Notes under the pieces: generated by a model | Told to the model about the DNA's origin: nothing | Database searches by the model: none | The model's input: the letters and a program-made list of their open reading frames with translations, nothing else | Shown: positions 1-5,583 of the stretch, in pieces | Layout: each line of letters begins with the position of its first letter | Numbering within the stretch: the first letter of the stretch is position 1 | Translations under genes and position numbers: made by a program | Assembly (NCBI GenBank): GCA_937877685.1 | Contig: CALFGU010000102.1 | Coordinates: forward strand, 1 to 8,761 | Reading direction: 5' to 3' | DNA from: an uncultured Prevotella sp. | Lineage (GTDB): Bacteria > Bacteroidota > Bacteroidia > Bacteroidales > Bacteroidaceae | DNA: 8,761 nucleotides

Positions 1-35
1 GTTGACTGTTGTCTGTTGTCTATTGTCCGTTTACC
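1..35. repeat. 7-bp tandem repeat array (GTTGTCT type)
   Basis: From base 1 the sequence reads in 7-base steps: gttgact, gttgtct (twice), attgtcc, then a weaker gtttacc. The array may begin outside the window. It is one of four heptamer arrays here, each with a different unit. Short open frames across it have no recognisable protein character. Confidence 0.65.
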
Positions 36-138
36 TCAATACGCGTAGATACTCGTGATACGTGGAGACAAAATTATCAACTGATGAAACAGATTTCACG
101 GTTACCTTGCGTGCCTGATAGGTGGAAATGTTCCGCAC

Positions 139-192
139 GGCGCTCTCCCCTTGTTTATAGGGGGAGGGGACCACGCAGTGGTGAGGGGGTGC
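139..192 (-). repeat. Palindromic intergenic repeat, copy A
   Basis: This is copy A of a roughly 55-bp two-hairpin unit. Read on the minus strand it matches copy B (258-313) almost throughout, so A and B form a large imperfect inverted repeat around a 65-bp centre. The variable hairpin is accac/gtggt (170-174 with 178-182, loop gca). The C/G-rich hairpin is formed by the tcccc and aggggga blocks around 146-166. It is not IS-sized and carries no coding capacity. It is best described as a REP- or MITE-like element. Confidence 0.75.
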
Positions 193-210
193 GGGAGATA
201 TAATGCATGG

Positions 211-252
211 TAACTGCTTATTGCTTACTGCTCTCTGCTCTCTGCTCACTGG
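211..252. repeat. 7-bp tandem repeat array (TCTCTGC type)
   Basis: Six consecutive heptamers: taactgc, ttattgc, ttactgc, tctctgc (twice), tcactgg. The array lies in the centre between the inverted palindromic copies A and B. The period is exact, while the unit has drifted at positions 2 to 4. Confidence 0.7.
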
Positions 253-257
253 ACTCG

Positions 258-313
258 GCACCCCCTCACCAGCAGAGCTGGTCCCCTCCCCCTATAAACA
301 GGGGGAGAGCGCC
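258..313 (+). repeat. Palindromic intergenic repeat, copy B
   Basis: This is the plus-strand copy of the two-hairpin unit. Hairpin 1 pairs accagc (268-273) with gctggt (277-282). Hairpin 2 pairs ctccccct (286-293) with agggggag (300-307), and the unit ends in agcgcc. The reverse complement of copy A differs only at the hairpin-1 stem and loop and by about one base in the C-run. The flank just right of it (from 314) resembles the flank of copy D, so the real element may extend past 313. Confidence 0.78.
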
Positions 314-316
314 ATT

Positions 317-443
317 CGGACTTCTTTCTCCGTGCGGACTTCTTTCTCCGTGCGGACTTCTTTCTCCGTGCGGACTTCTTTCTTTGTTATGGACTTTTTT
401 CTCCGTTCGGTCTTCTTTTTTGTTCGAGACTTTTTTCTCTGTG
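317..443. repeat. 18-bp tandem repeat array
   Basis: Three identical 18-mers (cggacttctttctccgtg at 317, 335 and 353) are followed by about four diverged copies (371-389, 390-407, 408-424, 425-443) with 17-19 bp spacing. Because 18 is a multiple of 3, all frames stay open and encode artificial periodic peptides (for example a basic KEVRTE-type repeat on the minus strand). There is no recognisable gene start, domain or signal. The unit appears to be the amplified right flank of palindromic copy B. Confidence 0.85.
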
Positions 444-589
444 TGGGAATTTTAGGCTTTACAATAAGTAATATTGTGCGTTTTGTTTGAGACTTAGGGC
501 GCCGTAAGTGAGGAAGAATTTGTGCTAAGTGAGGTTTTGTAGTGGGTGGGAGTAGAATTTCTGTAATTTCCAGTTGATCTGTACAGATT
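444..589. other. Spacer without recognisable feature
   Basis: Between the 18-bp array and palindromic copy C I see no supported gene, RNA or strong hairpin. The sequence is moderately AT-rich and has stops in every frame apart from short accidental openings. Confidence 0.5.
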
Positions 590-637
590 ATCATACCCCC
601 TCCCCGCCCGAGGGCGGTACTCCCCCTATCTTAAGGG
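590..637 (+). repeat. Palindromic intergenic repeat, copy C (partly decayed)
   Basis: Begins atcata followed by the C-rich core. Hairpin 1 pairs ccgcc (604-608) with ggcgg (613-617). The left half of hairpin 2 (ctcccc) is present, but the right half reads gggaaac instead of ggggag, so this arm is damaged. It is a direct repeat of copy D, offset by 85 bp and nearly identical over about 48 bases. Between C and D a small hairpin ctgag/ctcag is visible near 652-666. Confidence 0.72.
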
Positions 638-674
638 AAACGGCGGTAATGCTGAGGGATACTCAGAGAATGTC

Positions 675-730
675 ATCATACCCCCTCCCCGCCAAGGGCG
701 GTACTCCCCCTATCTTAAGGGGAGAGCGCC
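675..730 (+). repeat. Palindromic intergenic repeat, copy D
   Basis: A full copy of the unit. Hairpin 1 pairs ccgcc (689-693) with ggcgg (697-701). Hairpin 2 pairs ctcccc (704-709) with ggggag (719-724), and the unit ends agcgcc at 730. The bases after it (gtccgggacttgctctccg) align with the first 18-mer of the array next to copy B, which shows the element's original right flank in a single-copy state. Confidence 0.75.
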
Positions 731-758
731 GTCCGGGACTTGCTCTCCGCATGGTGGT

Positions 759-807
759 TGTACTCTGTTCTCTGATAGTTGTACTCTGTTCTCTGTACTC
801 TGTACTC
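759..807. repeat. 7-bp tandem repeat array (TGTACTC type)
   Basis: Seven heptamers in exact register: tgtactc, tgttctc, tgatagt, tgtactc, tgttctc, tgtactc, tgtactc. The pattern also shows a higher-order repeat, since the tgtactc-tgttctc pair recurs after 21 bp. The array is noncoding and lies between palindromic copy D and the promoter region of the DUF4301 gene. Confidence 0.75.
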
Positions 808-871
808 TAAATAGTGTGCTCTATCAAAAAAATATTCTGCGCAGATTAGGGTGTATGTCTTTAAAAAATAG

Positions 872-879
872 TACTTTTG
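872..879 (+). promoter_or_regulatory. Possible Bacteroidota -7 box for the DUF4301 cluster
   Basis: TACTTTTG at 872-879 fits the Bacteroidota sigma -7 consensus TAnnTTTG and lies 32 bp before the ATG at 912. I find no TTTG at the usual 19-21 nt upstream, so the -33 element is weak or absent. A perfect 10-bp palindrome tctgcgcaga (836-845) lies just upstream, where an operator could sit; that role is speculation. Confidence 0.45.
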
Positions 880-911
880 TAGGTGAAACTAATCTTTAAA
901 TCTTTTAGCGT

Positions 912-2429
912 ATGTTAGAAAATGACAAGGCCCTTTTGGCGAAGAAGGGTATTTCGGAAGAAAAGTTGGCTGACCAGTTGAAGCAATTTGCAGAAGGTTT
1001 CCCCTTCTTGAAGTTGAGCGCTGCTGCAAGTCTTGAAAAGGGTATTTTGGCGCCCTCTGCTGAAGAGCAGGCACAGTTGCTTGCGGCGTGGGACCAGTAT
1101 GTGGCAGCGAACCACAAGGTGGTAAAGTTCGTGCCCGCTTCAGGGGCTGCGAGTCGTATGTTCAAGGATGTCTTTTCTTTTGTAGATGCTGCGTATGACG
1201 CTCCCGAATCAGCGTTTGAAAAGAAGTTCTTCGACGAACTCCCCACGGCGGCTTTCTATGCCGACCTCGACGCTGCCTGCGTAAAACTTTACGGCAAGGA
1301 CATTAAGACGCTCTTGGCAGAAGGACAGTATAAGGCTGTGGCAAAGGCGATGCTCGGGGAAGAAGGTTTGAATTACGGAAAACTTCCCAAGGGACTTTTG
1401 AAATTCCACAAGTACGCCGACGGATCGCGTACACCGCTTGAAGAACACCTCGTAGAAGGTGCGCTCTACGCCAAGGCAGGCGATGGCAAGGTAAACGTAC
1501 ACTTCACCGTGTCGCCCGAACACCGCGCGCTTTTTGAAAAACTCGTTGCCGAAAAGGCTGCAGGATTGGCGGCGCAACACGAAGCGACATTCGACATCTC
1601 CTTCTCAGAACAGAAGTCAAGCACTGACACTGTGGCAGCGAATGCAGACAATACACCCTTCCGCAATGCGGACGGTTCGCTCCTGTTCCGCCCCGGCGGT
1701 CACGGCGCTCTGATTGAAAACCTCAACGATATTGACGGCGACGTTGTGTTTATCAAGAACATCGACAACGTTGTGCCCGACCGCTTGAAGGGTGACACTG
1801 TAACCTACAAGAAACTCCTTGCGGGATTGCTCGTAGACTTGCAAAAGCAGGCGTTTGCCTACCTCGAAAAGTTGGATAGCGGAAAGTACACCATGGAAGA
1901 GCTCCGCGAAATGTTGCAGTTCGTTCAGAAGCGCCTCTTCTGTAAGAACCCCGAAACCAAGGTGCTTGAAGATACAGAACTCGCTATTTACCTCCGCCAG
2001 AAGTTGAACCGCCCGATGCGCGTTTGTGGTATGGTGCGTAATGTAGGCGAACCCGGTGGCGGTCCGTTCTTGGCTTACAACCCCGACGGTACCATCTCGC
2101 TTCAGATTTTGGAAAGTTCGCAGATTGATATGGCGGACCCCGAAAAGAAGGCGATGTTTGAAAAGGGTACACACTTTAACCCCGTAGATTTGGTGTGCGC
2201 CATCAAGAACTATAAGGGCGAGAAGTTTGACCTTCCCAAATTTGTGGATAAGGCAACAGGATTTATCTCATCGAAGAGTAAGGACGGTAAGGAACTCAAG
2301 GCGCTTGAATTGCCCGGCCTTTGGAACGGCGCGATGAGCGACTGGAGCACGGTATTCGTAGAAGTACCCCTTTCCACCTTTAACCCCGTGAAGACGGTCA
2401 ACGACCTCTATCGCGAACAACATCAATAG
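912..2429 (+). CDS. DUF4301 family protein, nucleotidyltransferase-like
   Basis: This 505-residue protein matches my knowledge of the Bacteroidota DUF4301 family, whose function is not established. No signal peptide or membrane segment is visible, so it is probably cytoplasmic. The sequence suggests a GT-A nucleotidyltransferase fold. VPASGAASRMFK (74-85) resembles the glycine-rich GxGTRM loop. LPKGLLKF followed by RTPLEEHL (158-180) resembles the PKxLLPV...TPLEH motif. RPGGHGALIENLND (260-273) and IKNIDNVVPD (281-290) resemble the PPGHGD and SNIDN motifs of UDP-sugar pyrophosphorylases. The substrate cannot be told; sugar-nucleotide synthesis is an inference only. The ATG at 912 is the first plausible start after a -7-like box, and no Shine-Dalgarno sequence is seen, as is usual in this phylum. 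Its stop is 4 bp before the first chrA-like start, so the three genes probably form one transcript. Confidence 0.85.
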   Translation: MLENDKALLAKKGISEEKLADQLKQFAEGFPFLKLSAAASLEKGILAPSAEEQAQLLAAWDQYVAANHKVVKFVPASGAASRMFKDVFSFVDAAYDAPESAFEKKFFDELPTAAFYADLDAACVKLYGKDIKTLLAEGQYKAVAKAMLGEEGLNYGKLPKGLLKFHKYADGSRTPLEEHLVEGALYAKAGDGKVNVHFTVSPEHRALFEKLVAEKAAGLAAQHEATFDISFSEQKSSTDTVAANADNTPFRNADGSLLFRPGGHGALIENLNDIDGDVVFIKNIDNVVPDRLKGDTVTYKKLLAGLLVDLQKQAFAYLEKLDSGKYTMEELREMLQFVQKRLFCKNPETKVLEDTELAIYLRQKLNRPMRVCGMVRNVGEPGGGPFLAYNPDGTISLQILESSQIDMADPEKKAMFEKGTHFNPVDLVCAIKNYKGEKFDLPKFVDKATGFISSKSKDGKELKALELPGLWNGAMSDWSTVFVEVPLSTFNPVKTVNDLYREQHQ

Positions 2430-2433
2430 GATT

Positions 2434-2961
2434 TTGATTAAACAACTCATCTTTTTATTTACTCCCCTTGCCTTGCTGCACCTCGGCAATGGGTATGCCA
2501 TACTTCCACCACTCCGTAAGCGAGTGGTGGAAAAGTGTATGTGGATGACGGAAGAGGAATTTGACCGCCTTGTTGCGCAAGCGCAGTTGATGCCCGGGGC
2601 ATTCAGTTTGAACATAGCGGCGGTTATCGGCAGGCGCATGGCAGGGCGTCGGGGGAGTGTCGTGGCCTTGGCGGCGACGGTGATACCCTTGATGCTCTTG
2701 TTCCTGTTGCTCGTGGTGGTGTTTGCACCCATGCGCCACTGGGACCTCTTTGAAAGCATGCTCCGCGGGATGCGCCCTGCGCTGATAGGCATGTTGGCAG
2801 TCGTGGCATTCCGCATGGGGCGCAGCAGTAAGGTAGATTTGAACTACCTTTGGGTGCCGTTTGTGGTGGCACTGGCTGTGGGCTTTTTCCACGTAGCGCC
2901 GCTTTACATCTTGCTGTTCACCGTGGTGGCAGGTTATCTTTATGGTAAATTCTTACGTTAA
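2434..2961 (+). CDS. chrA: ChrA-like chromate transporter, first half protein
   Basis: A 175-residue membrane protein of the short (half-size) chromate ion transporter family. Such genes usually occur in pairs whose products are thought to act together as an antiparallel pair. GNGYAILPPL (18-27) corresponds to the family's FGGGYAMLP motif, WMTEEEFDRLVAQAQLMPG (37-55) to the W(L/M)T..EF....Q..PG block, and several hydrophobic stretches follow (about 77-98, 115-127, 139-172). The start must be non-ATG: a stop at 2389-2391 closes the frame and there is no in-frame ATG before the first motif, so TTG at 2434 is the best choice. It lies 4 bp after DUF4301 and 3-9 bp before the second half gene. The first glycine motif is degenerate (HLGNG rather than TFGGG), so transport of chromate itself is uncertain. 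Many family members have unknown natural substrates. Confidence 0.82.
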   Translation: MIKQLIFLFTPLALLHLGNGYAILPPLRKRVVEKCMWMTEEEFDRLVAQAQLMPGAFSLNIAAVIGRRMAGRRGSVVALAATVIPLMLLFLLLVVVFAPMRHWDLFESMLRGMRPALIGMLAVVAFRMGRSSKVDLNYLWVPFVVALAVGFFHVAPLYILLFTVVAGYLYGKFLR

Positions 2962-2970
2962 TAGGTGGTT

Positions 2971-3537
2971 ATGACATACTTGCTTCTTTTCATTAGTTTC
3001 CTATTTGTAGGATTTTTCGGTTTTGGCGGCCCCGACGCTGTGGTGGCCATGGTGGAGCATTGGGTAGTGGAGGAATGCGGATGGATGACCCACATGCAGT
3101 TTGCCGACTTGATGCTCATTAGCAGAATGGTGCCCGGCGAAACAGCCGTAAATGCCGCCACGCTAAGTGGCTATTTAGCCGTCATGAATGACTTGGGCTT
3201 TGGCGCCGCTCTGGGAGCGTCGGCAACGGCACTGTTGGGACTCGCCATGCCCTCGTATGTGTGGGCAGAGCTTGCGGCGCGCGTCACGATTCCTAAGGAA
3301 TATCAGCCCATCGTGGAGAGTGTGTTTGATTTCCTAAAGGTGGTGGTTCCAGGGTTGATTGGCGGTGTGGCCATTTCACTCTGTACGCCCGAAAACATAG
3401 GTGACGCGACTACGCCCTGGCAGTTGGGGGTGAGCATCTTCCTGTTCCTGTTTACGGTGATAGGGATGAGTGTGTATCGCTTTAACGCCGTGTTTTTGAT
3501 ATTGCTGAGTGGGGTGGCGGGGATGCTGTTGCTTTAG
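2971..3537 (+). CDS. chrA: ChrA-like chromate transporter, second half protein
   Basis: A 188-residue partner of the preceding gene. GFFGFGGPDAVVAMVEHWVV (14-33) carries the FGG motif, though with Pro where most members have Gly-Tyr. WMTHMQFADLMLISRMVPGE (38-57) and AVNAATLSGYLA (59-70) match the family's conserved W(L/M)T..EF..........PG and N.AT..GY blocks. Hydrophobic segments are visible at about 3-17, 75-97, 122-137, 151-168 and 171-188. An in-frame GTG at 2965 would add two residues; ATG at 2971 is preferred because it opens directly into the first membrane segment. The product probably forms a heterodimeric transporter in the inner membrane with its neighbour. No promoter-like sequence is seen between the two halves. 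Confidence 0.84.
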   Translation: MTYLLLFISFLFVGFFGFGGPDAVVAMVEHWVVEECGWMTHMQFADLMLISRMVPGETAVNAATLSGYLAVMNDLGFGAALGASATALLGLAMPSYVWAELAARVTIPKEYQPIVESVFDFLKVVVPGLIGGVAISLCTPENIGDATTPWQLGVSIFLFLFTVIGMSVYRFNAVFLILLSGVAGMLLL

Positions 3538-3540
3538 GGG

Positions 3541-3594
3541 GAATGGAAGATAATGGAGCGGATAGAAGGAATAAAGGGAATAGAAGGAATAGAC
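3541..3594. repeat. 9-bp tandem repeat array (GGAATAGAA type)
   Basis: The 95-bp spacer between the chrA-like pair and the S9 peptidase is purine-rich. It reads in nonamers from 3541: gaatggaag, ataatggag, cggatagaa, ggaataaag, ggaatagaa, ggaatagac. Weaker GGGA/GGATA echoes continue to about 3630. No terminator hairpin or TAnnTTTG box is visible, so the peptidase may be cotranscribed with the genes before it. Confidence 0.6.
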
Positions 3595-3632
3595 AGCTGG
3601 GGATATAGAGCATACTGGGAAAGGATAATAGA

Positions 3633-5459
3633 ATGGTAAAACAATATACATTAGAAGACTTCTTCCGCAATTCCGAACGTTCGGGTTATCAAATATCTCC
3701 GGATGGGAATTACTTCTCATTTCTTGCGCCCTATGAGGACCGCATGAACATTTTTGTGCAACGCATTGGGAGCGATGAGACTGTGAGACTGACCAGCGAG
3801 ACGGCGCGCAGTGTGGCAGGTTATATGTGGGCCACGAATGAGCGCATCTTGTTTATGAAAGACACGGCGGGCGATGAGAATTACCAACTCTATGGCGTGA
3901 ATCTTGACGGTAGCGACTTGCGTGCCTATACCGCTTTTCCGGGCGTGCGCACTACGCTCATTGATGACTTGGAAGACATCCCCAACGAGGTGATTATCGG
4001 TATGAACAAGCGTCAGGCGGAGATTTTTGACCCTTACCGCTTGAACTTGGAGACAGGTGAACTCACGCAGTTGGCAGAGAATCCCGGGAATTGGCAATCG
4101 TATATGACCGACCACGAAGGAAAGTTGCGCGTTGTCACTGCTATTGTTGATGGGGTGAATACGCAGATTCTTTATCGCGAACATGAGGAGGAGGAGTTCC
4201 GACCCGTGTTGACTACGAACTTTAAGGAGTCGGTGGATTTCATGGAGTTTACGCCCGATAACAGAAATGTGTATGCGGCAACGAACCTCGGGCGCGACAA
4301 GGTGGCGCTCGTGTTGATGAATCCCGCAACGTGTGAGGAGTTGGAGCAACTCTATGCGCACGAACAGTATGACGTGTCAAGCATTTCGTATTCGCGCAAG
4401 CGCAAGAAGTTGTTGGCGGTATATTGTCAAGGACATAAAGACCCCATTCGCCATTATTTCGATGATGAAGAGGCCGCTTTTCGCGAGCATCTGAGGAGTT
4501 TCTTCACGGGGCGCCGTTTTGGCATCACCGCTACGGATAAGGAGGAGCAGAAATACTTGATTTATGTAGGCAGTGACCGTACGCGTGGGCGTTATTACTT
4601 TTACGACCGCGCCGTGGGGAGTCCTGCGTTGCTCACGGAGTTAGCGCCCTGGTTACAGGAGGAAGATATGGTGGCGATGCACCCAGTTACGTACACCTCT
4701 CGGGATGGTTTGACCATCGAGGCGTATCTTTCTTTGCCCCATCCCTACACGCCTGAAACGGCAAAGGCATTGCCCGTCGTGGTGCACCCACACGGTGGTC
4801 CTTGGGCGAGAGATTCGTGGGGGTATTCGGCAGAAGTGCAGTTCCTTTGCAATCGTGGTTATGCCGTGTTCCAAATGAATTTCCGCGGTTCTACAGGCTA
4901 TGGTCGCAAGTTCCTTGAAGCGAGCTACAAGCAGTGGGGGCAGGCGATGCAAGACGATATTACGGACGGCGTGAACTGGTTGATTGCGCAGGGCATTGCT
5001 GATGCGAAGCGCGTAGCAATTTATGGTGGAAGTTATGGCGGTTATGCCACCTTGGCAGGTCTTTGCTTTACGCCCGATTTGTATGCTTGCGGTATCGATT
5101 ACGTAGGTGTTTCCAACCTCTTGACATTCATGCAAACCATACCCCCTTATTGGCGTCCGCTCCTCGAAATGATGTATGAGCAAGTGGGCGATCCTGAAAA
5201 GGATTTGGAAATGCTTCGTGCCTATAGTCCAGCCCTTCAGGCGCATCTCATTAAGGCACCGCTCTTTATTGCTCAGGGGGCAAACGACCCGAGAGTGAAT
5301 AAGGCGGAAAGCGACCAGATGGTCGAGGCTTTGAGAGCGCGAGGTGTGGAGGTGGAATACATGGTGAAGGATGACGAAGGTCATGGTTTCCACAACCAGG
5401 AAAATCGCTTTGATTTCTATCGCGCGATGGAGCGCTTCTTGAAGGCGCAGATGGGGTAG
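3633..5459 (+). CDS. S9 family peptidase (prolyl oligopeptidase / acylaminoacyl-peptidase type)
   Basis: A 608-residue serine peptidase. The N-terminal part (about 20-340) has the repeated ISPDGNYFSF, EFTPDNRNVYAATN and LYGVNLDGSD style segments of a beta-propeller. The C-terminal part (about 350-608) is an alpha/beta hydrolase. The catalytic triad is visible: Ser467 in YGGSYGGYA, Asp552 in QGANDPRV, His584 in DEGHGF. HPHGGPWARDSWGY (385-398) carries the oxyanion-side HGGP motif. There is no signal peptide (the start MVKQYTLEDFFRN is hydrophilic), so it probably acts in the cytoplasm on short peptides, unlike the exported S9 dipeptidyl peptidases common in this phylum. The exact specificity (prolyl, acylaminoacyl or dipeptidyl) cannot be read from sequence. 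The length is normal for the family. It ends at a strong terminator, converging on the DHH gene. Confidence 0.92.
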   Translation: MVKQYTLEDFFRNSERSGYQISPDGNYFSFLAPYEDRMNIFVQRIGSDETVRLTSETARSVAGYMWATNERILFMKDTAGDENYQLYGVNLDGSDLRAYTAFPGVRTTLIDDLEDIPNEVIIGMNKRQAEIFDPYRLNLETGELTQLAENPGNWQSYMTDHEGKLRVVTAIVDGVNTQILYREHEEEEFRPVLTTNFKESVDFMEFTPDNRNVYAATNLGRDKVALVLMNPATCEELEQLYAHEQYDVSSISYSRKRKKLLAVYCQGHKDPIRHYFDDEEAAFREHLRSFFTGRRFGITATDKEEQKYLIYVGSDRTRGRYYFYDRAVGSPALLTELAPWLQEEDMVAMHPVTYTSRDGLTIEAYLSLPHPYTPETAKALPVVVHPHGGPWARDSWGYSAEVQFLCNRGYAVFQMNFRGSTGYGRKFLEASYKQWGQAMQDDITDGVNWLIAQGIADAKRVAIYGGSYGGYATLAGLCFTPDLYACGIDYVGVSNLLTFMQTIPPYWRPLLEMMYEQVGDPEKDLEMLRAYSPALQAHLIKAPLFIAQGANDPRVNKAESDQMVEALRARGVEVEYMVKDDEGHGFHNQENRFDFYRAMERFLKAQMG

Positions 5460-5531
5460 AGGATTATAGGACTTTATAATAACTATAGTAACTATAGGGA
5501 TTATAGGGGCTATAGTGGTTATAGACTATTC
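5460..5531. repeat. 9-bp tandem repeat array (AGNNNNTAT type)
   Basis: Directly after the peptidase stop there are eight nonamers in exact register: aggattata, ggactttat, aataactat, agtaactat, agggattat, aggggctat, agtggttat, agactattc. The tat at the end and the a at the start of each unit are most conserved; the middle varies. The array is noncoding and lies upstream of the terminator. Confidence 0.75.
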
Positions 5532-5542
5532 TGAGAAAAAAC

Positions 5543-5582
5543 AAAAAACCGAGCGGAAGACAGGGCTTCTGCTCGGTTTTTT
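5543..5582. terminator. Bidirectional intrinsic terminator
   Basis: A near-perfect 17-bp stem pairs 5543-5559 with 5566-5582 (one G-T wobble, 6-base loop acaggg). The GC core is ccgagc/gctcgg, flanked by an A6 run on the left and a T6 run on the right. It therefore gives a U-tract in either direction. It lies between the convergent S9 peptidase and DHH genes and touches the DHH stop codon (5584-5586), so it should stop both transcripts. Confidence 0.92.
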
Positions 5583-5583
5583 G

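Noticed and set aside
9..203. Short plus-strand open frame at the left end
   Set aside because: It runs across a heptamer array and a palindromic repeat and has no recognisable protein features.
292..594. Minus-strand open frame with Lys/Arg/Glu six-residue repeats, and matching plus-strand frames (SVRTSF repeats)
   Set aside because: The 18-bp tandem array is a multiple of 3, so every frame stays open and gives periodic peptides. There is no start context, domain or composition of a real protein.
590..730. CRISPR-like spacing of two near-identical repeats
   Set aside because: There are only two direct copies of about 48 bp at an 85-bp offset, one of them decayed, with related copies in the opposite orientation nearby. 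There is no third regular repeat and no cas genes.
574..810. Plus-strand open frame across palindromic copies C and D
   Set aside because: Its repeated SPPEGGTPPILR and LPAKGGTPPILRG segments are just translation of the repeat units; it is noncoding.
1617..2174. Long antisense open frame inside the DUF4301 gene
   Set aside because: It is a shadow of a gene with strong coding signal and conserved motifs on the plus strand; no domain is recognisable in the antisense product.
4653..5393. Long antisense open frame inside the S9 peptidase gene
   Set aside because: It lies opposite the catalytic domain, which holds all triad motifs. The antisense product has no recognisable features.
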